DNA of 64,000 nt, from contig NZ_JAJJPA010000008.1 in the NCBI RefSeq assembly GCF_020907985.1, positions 62,001 through 126,000 on the forward strand, read 5' to 3'. Source of the stretch: Kitasatospora humi. GTDB taxonomy: Bacteria; Actinomycetota; Actinomycetes; Streptomycetales; Streptomycetaceae. Below, in pieces: positions 34,121-43,895 of this stretch. The notes beneath the pieces are model-generated. The model worked only from the letters and a program-made list of their open reading frames with translations, did not search any database and was not told where the DNA came from. The position numbers and the translations under genes are program-made. Within the stretch, counting starts at the first letter, position 1. Each line of letters opens with the position of its first letter.

Positions 34121-35623
34121 TCAGGCGGTGCCGCCAGCCTCATCGACCTCTTGTTGCTCAGCCGTTTCACGGAACCCGCCCGGTTCGTCCAGGAACTCCA
34201 CCACGGCCAGCACGGCGAGCAGGGCGACCGTGAGCCAGACCACCACCAGGTCGGTCGGATAGTGCCAGGTCACCAGCAGGCCGAACGCCGCCAGCACGGC
34301 CGCCCAGTTCAGCCACAGCTTGGCCCGGTGGACGAACCGCCCGACCGGTCCCAGTCGCATGCCGAGCCGCTCGGCGGCCCGCCGCACCGCGTCGATCCCG
34401 GCCCGCCAGAGGATGCGCACCGCGCGCGCCCAGCGCCCGGAACCGCTCACCCAGGCGCCCAGCGCGACCAGCACGCCGAGCACCACCACCACGCGCACGC
34501 TGGTGTACAGGTAGTGCGCCAGTGCGTCGTAGACGGCACCGGCCGCTGCCTGGTTCACGTCGGCGGGCAGCTGATCCAGGTAGATCGACCGGAACACGGT
34601 CAGCCCGATGCCCAGCGCCGCCGTCGCGCCCGCCATGGCCAGGGCCACCGTCACGGCGGCCCGCCGGCGCCGGGCGGCCGCCAGCACACCGCCGACGGCC
34701 AGCAGCACGGCGGCCACCGGCACCCAGTTCCCGACCACCTGGAGCAGCCGCAGCAAGGACCGGACCTTGGGGATGGCGTCCGACTCGACCAGCACGTAGT
34801 CCGTGTGGATGACGGGGATCTGACTGGCGACGCCCAGGCCCCGCGCCGCCAGCCGGTTCTTCACCTGGTCGATCACGGGCGCCAGGTCGAGGGTCACGGT
34901 GTTGCCCTTGATCTGCACCGCGCCGCCGCCCTGGCCGGTCAGCGCGCGGTTCAGGGAGTCATGGGCCGTCCGGTTGATCTCGACCCACAGACCGGCGAAG
35001 GCGTCGCTGTCCACCACCGCGGCCACCTGGTCGCGCACCACCGAGGTGACCGCGTTGTTCAGCGCTCCGCCGGCCGCGCCCAGCAGCTGCCTGATGAGCG
35101 GCTGGTCGGCGCCGGGCACCAGGGAGAGCAGACTGTCGATCGGCAGGGCGGCGACGATCTGGGCGGTCACCTGGTCGGTGACGGCGCCGCGCACGGCCGG
35201 GTCGAGGGCCAGCGGGCCCACCGTGGCCACATAGCGGTCGGTGTCGGTGATCTGCGAGTGGGCCCAGGTGGCGACCACCGAGACAGGGGCCAGCAGAGCG
35301 GCCAGGACGACCAGGACGGCGGAGAGCAGGCTCAGCAGGCGGAACCGGGCGCCGCGCTTGCGCTGCTCCAGGACGGCGAGCCGACCGCGCAGCTCGGCGA
35401 GCTCGGCGGCCTCGCCATCGCCGTCGTCGGCGCCGCCGCGCCCGTCGTCGGCGTTGCCACGCCTGTCGTCGGCACGACCGTCGGCGCCGGCGTCGCGCGG
35501 GGGTCCGGCAGGCTCGGGGCCTGAAGGCCCGGGCTCGGCAGGCTCGGGCCCCTCGGGGGGTGGCTGGTTGCCGGGGTGATTGGCCACCAGACCAGGAGAT
35601 ACCCGGACAAAACGGACGGCCAC
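34121..35623 (-). CDS. Multi-pass membrane protein, unknown function
   Basis: 500 residues if read from GTG 35623; GTG 35587 is an alternative, and neither has a good SD. A charged Gly/Asp/Pro-rich N-terminus precedes a coiled-coil-like ELAELRGRLAVLEQRKRGAR segment. TM segments lie near residues 95-118, 308-325, 332-355, 385-405, 438-455 and 460-475. A large extracytoplasmic region (about 120-300) lies between TM1 and TM2 and contains DTDRYVATVGPLALDPAV. The pattern is common in actinomycete hypothetical membrane proteins. Confidence 0.75.
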   Translation of the reverse strand: MAVRFVRVSPGLVANHPGNQPPPEGPEPAEPGPSGPEPAGPPRDAGADGRADDRRGNADDGRGGADDGDGEAAELAELRGRLAVLEQRKRGARFRLLSLLSAVLVVLAALLAPVSVVATWAHSQITDTDRYVATVGPLALDPAVRGAVTDQVTAQIVAALPIDSLLSLVPGADQPLIRQLLGAAGGALNNAVTSVVRDQVAAVVDSDAFAGLWVEINRTAHDSLNRALTGQGGGAVQIKGNTVTLDLAPVIDQVKNRLAARGLGVASQIPVIHTDYVLVESDAIPKVRSLLRLLQVVGNWVPVAAVLLAVGGVLAAARRRRAAVTVALAMAGATAALGIGLTVFRSIYLDQLPADVNQAAAGAVYDALAHYLYTSVRVVVVLGVLVALGAWVSGSGRWARAVRILWRAGIDAVRRAAERLGMRLGPVGRFVHRAKLWLNWAAVLAAFGLLVTWHYPTDLVVVWLTVALLAVLAVVEFLDEPGGFRETAEQQEVDEAGGTA

Positions 35624-35741
35624 TTGTGCTGGTGCAAAAGGTCAGGTGCGACCTCGGGCACCACGAAGCCCCTGATGGGCCGTCGGGCAGCGACGGGTCA
35701 GGGGCTCATGAGGGACCGGACGGGTGCCGGACCTCGGCGTC

Positions 35742-35999
35742 TCAGGCGACGTTGTCCTTGGTCACGGCGTCCTCGGCCTTGGTGACGTTGACCCGCTCCA
35801 CGGCCGGGCGCTCGGTCGCCGTGGCGGTGCCGTCGGAGTCCGAGCCGTCCTCGCGCATCGCCTTGGTCTCGGCCTTCAGGATGCGCATCGACTTGCCCAG
35901 CCCGCGCGCCATCTCCGGCAGCTTCTTCGAGCCGAACAGCAGAATGAGGACGACCAGCACCACCAGGAGGTGCCAGGGCTCCAGACCGTTGCGGAACAT
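35742..35999 (-). CDS. tatA: TatA, twin-arginine translocase subunit
   Basis: 85 residues. One N-terminal TM ([20 protein letters not shown]) is followed by the [17 protein letters not shown] amphipathic helix with the FG hinge, then a charged tail. This is the TatA/TatE pattern. tatC is not adjacent; the gene stands alone. ATG 35999 gives the normal short N-terminus. Confidence 0.92.
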   Translation of the reverse strand: MFRNGLEPWHLLVVLVVLILLFGSKKLPEMARGLGKSMRILKAETKAMREDGSDSDGTATATERPAVERVNVTKAEDAVTKDNVA

Positions 36000-36245
36000 C
36001 CCTGACCACCGGTCCCTTCGGTTTACTCGCCGTTGCAGAGCCGGGCGGGGCCGCCCGACCCTGCCAAGTATGCCCAACCCGGACGGGGAACGTATACACC
36101 GCCCGGGAAACGGCGGTCAAAGAGGCGGTGAAGGCGTCCGCCGCGGCGGCACTCCTGGCGCGGTCCACACCACGGCCCCGGTGGGCGTACCCCTGTCGGA
36201 CCGTCCGGGGTGCGGGGGTGCGGCGCCGGACCGATGGTTGGTCAC

Positions 36246-36509
36246 ATGATGAACACCCAGAAGATCTCCATGGGATTCCAGCCCAACCGGCAGCTGATCC
36301 GGGTCGGGACGCTGCTCGCCACCGTGGGCGCGGCCACCGCCGCGGTGGGCACGATGCTGGTCTGCTCGGCGCTGGCCGCGGCGGGACGGGACTGGCTCCG
36401 GCAGCTGGAGACCGCGCCGGCCGAGCGGGCCTCCCGGGCGCTGACGCAGGCCAAGGCCGCGTCCCAGGCCGGGCTGGAGGCCTGGCGCAACGCGGCGGCG
36501 TCCAACTAA
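36246..36509 (+). CDS. Small membrane-anchored protein
   Basis: 87 residues starting MMNTQKISMGFQPNRQLIR. A single hydrophobic helix (about residues 22-45: VGTLLATVGAATAAVGTMLV) is followed by an amphipathic Ala/Gln-rich helix to the end. No family recognised. It is divergent from tatA. Codon use has the strong third-position GC of a real gene, and the start follows an AGGTC-like weak SD. Confidence 0.65.
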   Translation: MMNTQKISMGFQPNRQLIRVGTLLATVGAATAAVGTMLVCSALAAAGRDWLRQLETAPAERASRALTQAKAASQAGLEAWRNAAASN

Positions 36510-36645
36510 GCCCCGGGCCGGGCGAGCGGCCGCCGGCGCGGCACCACCCCGGGGCGCGGCACCACACCGGCGCGGCGCCGCCCCGGACCGCCCGCCACCG
36601 ATGCGGGGCTGGGTCGCGGGCCGGCGCGGCCCGCGACCGCTGGTG

Positions 36646-37803
36646 CTACAGGCCCAGCGACTTGGCGATGATGGTCTTCATGACCTCGCTGGTGCCGCCG
36701 TAGATCCGGAACACCCGGTTGTCGGCGTAGAGACGGGCGATCGGGTACTCCAGGATGTAGCCGTAACCGCCGTGCAGCTGGAGGCACTTGTCGACCACCG
36801 CGGAGGCGGCCTCGGTGGTGAACAGCTTCGCCTCGGCGGCGTCGGCCACCGTCAACTCGCCCTGCTGGTACAGCTCCAGGGCCTGGTCCACAACCGCCTG
36901 CATCGCGGTGACCTGGGTCTTGCACTCGGCCAGCACGAACTTGGTGTTCTGGAACTCGGCCACCGCCTGGCCGAAGACCTTGCGGTCCTTGACGTACTGC
37001 AGTGCGAAGTTGACCGCCGCGGCGGCCACCGCGTAGCCGCTGACCGCGATCGCCAGGCGCTCCTGCACCAGGTTGTGGGTGAGGTAGCTGAACGCCTTGC
37101 CCTCCTCGCCGAGCAGGTCGGCGACCGGCACCTTGACGTCCACGAAGGACAGTTCGGCGGTGTCCGAGCTGCGCAGGCCGATCTTCTCCAGCTTGCGGCC
37201 GACCGTGTAGCCCTCGGACTTGGTGTCCACGCACAGGATGGAGAGGCCGGCGCGGCGGTTGGCCGGGTCGTACGGGCTGGTCCGGGCGACCACCAGCACC
37301 AGGTCGGCCAGCACGCCGCCGGTGATGAAGGTCTTGGCGCCGTTGAGGACGTAGTGGGTGCCGTCCTCGGAGAGCTTGGCGGTGGTGGCGATGCCGGCGA
37401 GGTCGGAGCCGGTGCCGGGCTCGGTCATCGCGATCGCGGTCATGATGTCGCCGGAGACGAAGCCGGGCAGCCAGCGCTGCTTCTGCTCCTCGTTGGCGTA
37501 CTCCAGCAGGTACGGCAGCACCAGGCCGGTGTGCACGCCCGACGAGCCGAAGGTGACTCCGGCCCGGGCGGTCTCCTCCATGAGCACGGCCTGGTACTTG
37601 AAGCCCGTCTCACCCGCGCCGCCGTACTCCTCCGGCACCTCGATGCCGAACACGCCCAGCTCGCCGAGCTTGTTGTAGAAGCTGCGCGGCGGGTGGCCGT
37701 CCTTCTCCCAGGTCTCGTAGACCGGGACGACCTCCTTGGTGATGAAGTCCCGGATCGTCGCCCGGAACGCCTCGTGGTCCTCGTTGTACACAGTGCGGCG
37801 CAC
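36646..37803 (-). CDS. Acyl-CoA dehydrogenase
   Basis: 385 residues from GTG 37803. The N-terminal helical domain begins VYNEDHEAFRATIRDFI. Middle-domain flavin and substrate segments are AMTEPGTGSDLAGIATTAKL and NGAKTFITGG. The C-terminal helical domain ends with LHGGYGYILEYPIARLYADN and RIYGGTSEVMKTIIAKSLGL, which holds the catalytic Glu position common to medium-chain type enzymes. It oxidises an acyl-CoA with FAD. Divergent from the double TetR regulator, its probable controller. Confidence 0.93.
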   Translation of the reverse strand: MRRTVYNEDHEAFRATIRDFITKEVVPVYETWEKDGHPPRSFYNKLGELGVFGIEVPEEYGGAGETGFKYQAVLMEETARAGVTFGSSGVHTGLVLPYLLEYANEEQKQRWLPGFVSGDIMTAIAMTEPGTGSDLAGIATTAKLSEDGTHYVLNGAKTFITGGVLADLVLVVARTSPYDPANRRAGLSILCVDTKSEGYTVGRKLEKIGLRSSDTAELSFVDVKVPVADLLGEEGKAFSYLTHNLVQERLAIAVSGYAVAAAAVNFALQYVKDRKVFGQAVAEFQNTKFVLAECKTQVTAMQAVVDQALELYQQGELTVADAAEAKLFTTEAASAVVDKCLQLHGGYGYILEYPIARLYADNRVFRIYGGTSEVMKTIIAKSLGL

Positions 37804-38042
37804 GACGGCGCTCCCTTCGCACAGGGGCCTGCCCGGCGGGGCCGGTCGGGCTGCGGCCGCGCTCCCGGGTGCCGGGTTGAACGCGGCCTAAGTTAATCCT
37901 CGGTAGCTTTGCTGTCCAGGGTGGGCGCGTGCCTCGGGGGGGTCGGAATCCGCGCCCCCGATGCCCGTGACAGTGGACCTGCGTCGACTTTTTGTGAATC
38001 ATTGCTAGCCGCAGGCCCGCAGGCGGGAGGAGGCGAGCGCGG

Positions 38043-39230
38043 ATGGACCGGGAGGCGGCGGTGGTGCGCCGACCGCGCGGGCGCCGCACCCAGATCCTGC
38101 TGGTGGCCGCCGAGCAGTTCCACCGGCGCGGCTACCACCAGGTGGCGATGGCCGAGGTGGCGGCCGCCGTCGGGATCACCGCCCCCGCGCTCTACCGGCA
38201 CTACCGGGGCAAGCCGGAGCTGCTGCGCCAAGCGGTGCGCGGCGGCCTGGACGAGCTGGACCGGGCGGTCACCGCGGCCGGCGGCGCAGCGGAGCGGGGA
38301 CCGGCGGCGCTCGCCGCGGCGCTGACCGCCGTGGCGCTGGACCAGCGGGCCCTGGGCACGCTCTGCCAGCGGGACGCCAGACTGCTGCCGGCCGCCCAAC
38401 GCTCCGAGCTGCGGCGCCAGTTGTGTGCCACGGTGCGCGCCGGGGCGGGTCAGCTGCGCGCTGCCCGCCAGGAACTCACCATGGGCGAGGCCGAGTTGTT
38501 GCTGTGGTCGGCGCTCTCGGTGGGCGGCAGCCTGTCGTACCACACCTTCGCGCCGCCGCGCCGCCGGTTCGAGCAGCTCCTCTCCGGCCTGCTGCGCGGC
38601 GTGCTGGGAGCAGGAATTGACGTCACGTCAGAACGTCGTCGGGACCGCCGGTTCGAGGAGGATGAGCCGGTCGGGCGGCGGGAGGAGCTGCTGGCCGCCG
38701 CCGTGCGGCTCTTCGACGAGCGCGGCTTCGACAACGTCAGCACCGACCGTATCGGTGCGGCGGTCGGCATCGCCGGGCCCAGCCTCTACAAGCACTTCCC
38801 GACCAAGGTCGACCTGCTGGCCGCCGCCCTGGTCCGCTGCCGGGAGCGGCTCTGGCACGAGGTGGCGGGCACCCTGGCCGCACCGGGCGACCCGGCCGGC
38901 ACGCTGGCGAAGGGCCTGGCCGACTACGTGGACTTCGCCCGCCGGCACCACCACTACCTCGGCGCGATGGTCAGCGAGACCGAACGGCTGGCCGAGCCGG
39001 ACCGCACCCGGGCGGTGGACTTCCGCCGGGACTTCCTGCGGCTCTGGGTCGACCTGCTGCGGCAGGTGCGCCCGGAGTACGACAAGGCGGAGGCCCGGAT
39101 CCGGGTGCACGCCATGTTCGCCCTGGTCAACGACGGGGTGCGGCACCCGGCTTGGCGGCGGACCGGCCAACCGGCAGCGGGGCTGGCGCAGTTGGCCGGC
39201 ATCGTGCTGGGGCTGCCGGGAGCGGCCTGA
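38043..39230 (+). CDS. Double TetR-family regulator
   Basis: 395 residues from ATG 38043 with SD GGAGGAGG. Two TetR HTH domains occur in one protein: residues about 14-60 (RTQILLVAAEQFHRRGYHQV and ITAPALYRHYRGKPELL), and about 215-260 (REELLAAAVRLFDERGFDNV and IAGPSLYKHFPTKVDLL). Each is followed by a helical ligand domain, the second being complete. Such tandem TetR proteins occur in actinomycetes next to acyl-CoA dehydrogenase genes. It is 239 bp from the divergent dehydrogenase and probably represses it. Confidence 0.9.
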   Translation: MDREAAVVRRPRGRRTQILLVAAEQFHRRGYHQVAMAEVAAAVGITAPALYRHYRGKPELLRQAVRGGLDELDRAVTAAGGAAERGPAALAAALTAVALDQRALGTLCQRDARLLPAAQRSELRRQLCATVRAGAGQLRAARQELTMGEAELLLWSALSVGGSLSYHTFAPPRRRFEQLLSGLLRGVLGAGIDVTSERRRDRRFEEDEPVGRREELLAAAVRLFDERGFDNVSTDRIGAAVGIAGPSLYKHFPTKVDLLAAALVRCRERLWHEVAGTLAAPGDPAGTLAKGLADYVDFARRHHHYLGAMVSETERLAEPDRTRAVDFRRDFLRLWVDLLRQVRPEYDKAEARIRVHAMFALVNDGVRHPAWRRTGQPAAGLAQLAGIVLGLPGAA

Positions 39231-39343
39231 CGGGGTGGGCCCCGAAGGGGGCGTACGGCCGGCACTCCCGCCGCGTCAGGTTTCCGCCCGGCACGGGCAA
39301 ACCCGGTGGTCCGGCGATTGTCAGACTGGCAGACTGGGGCCTC

Positions 39344-41239
39344 ATGTCTGAAGGTCACGAGAACCTGCGCACCACCGAGGTCGACCTCGGCGGACTGGTG
39401 AGCGTCCTCGCCACCCACCTCTACTCCACGCCGCTGGTCGCCCTGCGCGAACTCGTCCAGAACGCCCACGACTCGCACACCCGGCGCCGCCTGGAGGACC
39501 CGGCCGGCGCCCACCCGGCCCTGATCCGGGTCAGCGGCGACCCGCTCCGGCGCACCGTCGCCATCGAGGACACCGGCGCAGGCCTCACCGAACCGGAGAT
39601 CCACGCCTACCTGGCGACCGTCGGCACCGGCTACACCCGGCTGCTGCGCGACCTCACCGGCAACGAGGAGCTGATCGGCGCGTTCGGCCTGGGCTTCCTC
39701 TCCGCCTTCTCGGTGGCCGACGAGGTCACCGTCACCAGCACCTCGCACCGCGCCCCGCAGCTCGGCCACCGCTACCGCAGCCGCGGCGGCGAGCAGTACA
39801 GCGTCGACCCGGTGCCGCCGCGCCCGCAGCCCGGCACTGTGGTCGAGCTGGCCCTGAAGCCCGAGCACGCCCACCTCGCCGACGAGCAGGTGCTGCGCGA
39901 CGTCCTGGCCCGCTACTGCGTGCTGCTCGGCATCCCGGTGCACGTCGGCGACGACGAGCACCCGGTCAACGCCGTCCCGGTGCCCTGGCGCGAGGAACCG
40001 CCCGCAGGCGGGCAGCACGCCGCCCGGATGGCCTTCGCCACCGCCTTCGGCCGCCGCTTCGAACCGCTGACGGCCTTTCCGGTCGAGCCCACCGAGCAGA
40101 CCGACGCCGTCGGCCTGCTCTGGGTGCAGGACGGCGGCACCTACGGCAGCAGCGACAACCGCGACCTGGCCGTCTACCTGCGCGGCATGCTGCTCGCCGA
40201 GGACGCCCGCGACCTGCTGCCCAGCTGGGCCGGGTTCATCGGCGGCGTGGTCGAGTCCAACCGGCTCACCCCCACCGCCAGCCGCGAGGACCTGCAGCGC
40301 GACGAGCACTACCGGGCGCTCCAGCAGGCCCTCGCCGACGCCATCGTCAACGGCCTCTACGAGACCGCGCGACTGCACCCGGCCGCCTGGCGCCGCATCC
40401 TGGCCCGGCACGGCCAGGAGCTGCTCGGCGCCGCGCTCTGCGACGACCGGCTCTTCACCCTGCTCGCCGACGACGTGCCGGTGCCCAGTTCGCAGGGCGA
40501 CCTGACGGCGGGTGCGCTGCGCGCGGCCGGCGGCGGCGCGCTGCACGTGGCGCTGGGCTCCGGCGGCGGCTTCGAGGAGATGCTCTACCGCGCCATGCGG
40601 GTGCCGATCGCGCGCGGCGACCGGTACGCCGTGCTGCCGTTCCTGCGCCGGTACGCGCAGCTGCGCGGCTGCCGGATCGTCGAGCTCGGCAGCGAGAGCG
40701 GCAACCGCGAGCTGTTCCGCGACCCCGAGACCCCGCTGCCGCCCGAGGAGGCCGGCTGGCTGGCCGCCGCGCTCGCCGACGACGGCGAGCAGCTGGTGCC
40801 GGCCAGGTTCGACCCGCCGGGCCTGCCGCTGGTGCTGGTCCCGGACCGGGAGGCCGAGCTGAAGGCCCGGATCGAGGACGACCAGGCCGACGCCCGGATC
40901 CCGTCCGCCGCGCTGCGCCTGGCCCGGGCGTTCACCTCCCGCACCGACGGCAGCGTGCGCGCCCGGCTCTACCTGAACACCGACGCGCCCGCCGTCCGCG
41001 ACCTGCTGCGCGCCTACCGGGCCGGCCACACCGGCGCCGCCACCGCCGCCGGACTGCTCCGCTCGGTCAAGGTGATCATGGCGGCGGCCGGCTCGGACGG
41101 CCGGGCCGGCGGCGACCTGACCGCCGCGCTGGCCGGCATCGGCACCGCCGTGGCCGCACTGACCGCCCCGGCGGACGGATTGTCAGTGGACGTCGACACA
41201 CTGTTCCCGCAGGCCGACGGCGGGGAGGACGACCGATGA
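39344..41239 (+). CDS. HSP90-like (HtpG family) ATPase
   Basis: 631 residues. The GHKL ATPase N-terminus is clear: LVALRELVQNAHDSHTRRR (N box), VAIEDTGAGLTEPEIHAYLA (G1), IGTGY region and LIGAFGLGFLSAFSVADEV (G2). A middle domain follows with VYLRGMLLAEDARDLLPSWA and VESNRLTPTASREDLQRDEH, as in HtpG. The C-terminal part is divergent and shorter than in classical HSP90. The stop overlaps the start of the TPR gene (ATGA), so the pair is coupled. Likely a specialised chaperone with its own helper. Confidence 0.88.
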   Translation: MSEGHENLRTTEVDLGGLVSVLATHLYSTPLVALRELVQNAHDSHTRRRLEDPAGAHPALIRVSGDPLRRTVAIEDTGAGLTEPEIHAYLATVGTGYTRLLRDLTGNEELIGAFGLGFLSAFSVADEVTVTSTSHRAPQLGHRYRSRGGEQYSVDPVPPRPQPGTVVELALKPEHAHLADEQVLRDVLARYCVLLGIPVHVGDDEHPVNAVPVPWREEPPAGGQHAARMAFATAFGRRFEPLTAFPVEPTEQTDAVGLLWVQDGGTYGSSDNRDLAVYLRGMLLAEDARDLLPSWAGFIGGVVESNRLTPTASREDLQRDEHYRALQQALADAIVNGLYETARLHPAAWRRILARHGQELLGAALCDDRLFTLLADDVPVPSSQGDLTAGALRAAGGGALHVALGSGGGFEEMLYRAMRVPIARGDRYAVLPFLRRYAQLRGCRIVELGSESGNRELFRDPETPLPPEEAGWLAAALADDGEQLVPARFDPPGLPLVLVPDREAELKARIEDDQADARIPSAALRLARAFTSRTDGSVRARLYLNTDAPAVRDLLRAYRAGHTGAATAAGLLRSVKVIMAAAGSDGRAGGDLTAALAGIGTAVAALTAPADGLSVDVDTLFPQADGGEDDR

Positions 41240-43695
41240 CCGACATCTGGGACTGGGTCCACGAGACCCACACCCGCCTGGTCGAGGGCGGCCGGCACCG
41301 GCTGGCCACGGCGCTGGTGGAGATCGCCGGCCACGCCGTGGACGGCCGCAACGACCAGCTCGACGCGATGTACCCGGAGGCGCTGGCCTCGGCCCGCGCG
41401 CTGGGCCTGCCCTGGGTCGAGGTCTTCCTGCGGCACTGGCGCCTGCAGAACCTGCTGAACAAGCGCCACCAGGGCGAGCAGGCGATGGCCGAGGCGGTCT
41501 CGCTGCTGGAGTTCGCCCACCGCGACGAGACGGCCGGCTGCCCGCAGTCGGTCTGCGCGGTGCAGGACTTCACCATCTGCCACGCCAACATCGACGGCCC
41601 CGGCTACGTGCCGGAGCGACTGGCGGTGCTGGAGGAGACGCTGGAGCGGGTGGAACCGGCCCGGGCCTGCTTCGACTGCCTCTCCCGGGAGTACGCGGAC
41701 ACCCTGGAGGACGACGGCCGGGCCGACGCCGCCCTGGCCCACCTGGACCGCGCCCAGGCCCGGATCCAGGCGGCCGGCCAGTCGGTCTCGCTCTCCTTCG
41801 GCCACGCGCGCGCCTCCGCCCTCCACCAGCTCGGCCGGTACCAGGAGGCGCTGGACTCGCTGGCCGCCGCCGAGCAGGCGTACACCAAGGCCGGGCACAG
41901 CCTGGACGACGACGACCGGCGCAAGGGCGGCGTGATCCGGGCCCGGCTGCTGGCCCGGCTCGGCAGGTTCGACGAGGCCCTGGCCGATCTTCCCGACGCC
42001 GCCGAGGCGGACGGGTTCCCCGACATCAGGCACCGCTGGGCCGAGGCCGTCGAGCTGCTGACCGCCGCCGACCGGTACCCCAATGACGCCCTGCTCGGCG
42101 CCCGGCTGGCCCGCTGGGTCTCCTTCCTGGACTCCGCCGGCTCGCACCGCCCCTGCCTCGACCTGGCCCTGACGGCGGGCCGGCTCGCGGTGCGGCGCGG
42201 TGCCCGCGAGGTGGCGCTGGCGCTGGTCGCCACCGGGGAGCGCAAGCTGGCGCTGCTGCGCCGCACCGACCGGGTGGCCGACCGGCTGGCCGAGCTGCGG
42301 GCGGCGGCGCTGGCCCTGCCGACGGCCGAGCTGCCGGTGCCGGCCGCCGAGCTGCTGGCCCACCTCGCCGGGCGCAACGAGGGCACGCCCCCAGCCATGG
42401 GAGTCCCCCCGGCCGGAGGCCGGGGGAGGCCGGGAGGGACCCCAACCCAGCCGAAGGCCGGGGGAGAGGCGGCGCCGGCCGACCCGGAGGCCGACCTCGA
42501 ACTGCTGGCCGCGGCCTGGGCGGCGGCCGACGAATCGATGGCGCCGACCGCCGCCACCGACCTGCTGCTGAGCCTGGCCGGCCTGCTCGCCTCGCTCGGC
42601 CATGAGCAGGCCTCGGCCGGACTGCTCTGGGCCCGGCTGGACCAGGACCCGAACCACCAGGACTTGGTGGGCATGCTCGGCTCGGTGCTGATCGAGGCCA
42701 GGGACGGCGACGGGGTGCGCCGGCTGGCCGACCGGGTGGCCGCCGCCGGCTCCCCCCAGGGGCACTGGCTGCGGGCCCGCTGGGCGATGGCCGAGGGCCG
42801 CTGGCCGGAGGTGCTGGAGCAGTGCCGGGCGCTGCTGCGCGCGCAACCGGACCGGATCAACCCGCGCCGGATGGCCGCTGCCGCCGCCACCGAGCTGGGC
42901 GACCACGCCGCCGCCCAGCAGTTCTACCTGGAGCTGCTGGAGCACGCGCTGCCCGCCGAGGGCACCGCGCCCGAGCTGGGGTACCGCACCGTGCAGCCGT
43001 CCGACCTGTGGGAGCTGATCACCGCGGCGACCGCCAACCGCGACTGGGCGGTGGTCCGCTCGACGGGGGCCCGGCTCGGCATCGAGTTCGACCAGCCGGA
43101 CGGGCCGGTGGACGAGGAGTGGCAGTACGTCATCGTCCGAGCCCGCCGCGGCAACGGCGCGCAGGCCGACCTGCCGGCCGTGCGCACCGGCCCGGCCACC
43201 GCGCGGATCCTGCCGGTGCTCGGCGAGGACATCGCGCTCAACCACGGCGACGTGGTGGTGTTCCGCCCCGAGCTGCTGGAGCCTGCCCCGGCCGAGGACG
43301 CCCCGGAGCAGGAGAAGGAGCGCTGGCGGCCGACCTTCGAAGTCCTGACCCTGCTCGACCCGGCCGGCTACACCACCTGGTTCGTGGACGGCGCCTGGCC
43401 GGGCGAGGCGGGCTGGGAGGCGCTGCGCCGCGGGCTCCGGGAGCGCGGCTTCGCAATCTGGGCGTACAGCGGCGACCAGTACCTGATCACCGACCCGGCC
43501 AGTGGGGAGGTCACGCTGCCGGGGGTCTACGCGGCGGTCGGGGTGCCGCCCACCGCCTCGGCGGCCGAGGCCGACGCGCTGCTGGAGCAGCTGACCGCGG
43601 GGTGGCGGCACCGGCTCAGCTGGCTCGACCTGGCCAAGGCGGCCGGTGTCGACACCGCCCGGCACGAGGAGGCGGTGCTGCGCTACGGGCTCTGA
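41236..43695 (+). CDS. TPR-like repeat protein coupled to HSP90-like ATPase
   Basis: 819 residues of mostly paired helices, with Ala/Leu-rich repeat spacing (ASALHQLGRYQEALDSLAAA, GRFDEALADLPDAAEADGF, ALLRAQPDRINPRRMAAAAA). This is tetratricopeptide-like. The final 250 residues (from VRARRGNGAQAD) look like a separate beta-rich domain ending in a helical tail. A Pro/Gly-rich linker lies at about residues 380-410. TPR proteins are the usual co-chaperones of eukaryotic HSP90, so a functional pair with the upstream ATPase is a reasonable inference. Confidence 0.8.
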   Translation: MTDIWDWVHETHTRLVEGGRHRLATALVEIAGHAVDGRNDQLDAMYPEALASARALGLPWVEVFLRHWRLQNLLNKRHQGEQAMAEAVSLLEFAHRDETAGCPQSVCAVQDFTICHANIDGPGYVPERLAVLEETLERVEPARACFDCLSREYADTLEDDGRADAALAHLDRAQARIQAAGQSVSLSFGHARASALHQLGRYQEALDSLAAAEQAYTKAGHSLDDDDRRKGGVIRARLLARLGRFDEALADLPDAAEADGFPDIRHRWAEAVELLTAADRYPNDALLGARLARWVSFLDSAGSHRPCLDLALTAGRLAVRRGAREVALALVATGERKLALLRRTDRVADRLAELRAAALALPTAELPVPAAELLAHLAGRNEGTPPAMGVPPAGGRGRPGGTPTQPKAGGEAAPADPEADLELLAAAWAAADESMAPTAATDLLLSLAGLLASLGHEQASAGLLWARLDQDPNHQDLVGMLGSVLIEARDGDGVRRLADRVAAAGSPQGHWLRARWAMAEGRWPEVLEQCRALLRAQPDRINPRRMAAAAATELGDHAAAQQFYLELLEHALPAEGTAPELGYRTVQPSDLWELITAATANRDWAVVRSTGARLGIEFDQPDGPVDEEWQYVIVRARRGNGAQADLPAVRTGPATARILPVLGEDIALNHGDVVVFRPELLEPAPAEDAPEQEKERWRPTFEVLTLLDPAGYTTWFVDGAWPGEAGWEALRRGLRERGFAIWAYSGDQYLITDPASGEVTLPGVYAAVGVPPTASAAEADALLEQLTAGWRHRLSWLDLAKAAGVDTARHEEAVLRYGL

Positions 43696-43895
43696 CTCGC
43701 CAGGGGCGTCTGAGCTGCGGTGATTCTCCCCACCGACCGGTCCCGGGCATCGCGTTCGGGCACCCGGTGGTCGTATCGTCGGGATGGCCGGTCCGGTACG
43801 CGCGGTAGCCGGGAGCGGCCGACTTGTCCCTGTGCGTCATGACTTGGCGTCGGGCAAGGTGGAGCGGAGATCACCAGCAGTCAGGAGCAGTAGCA

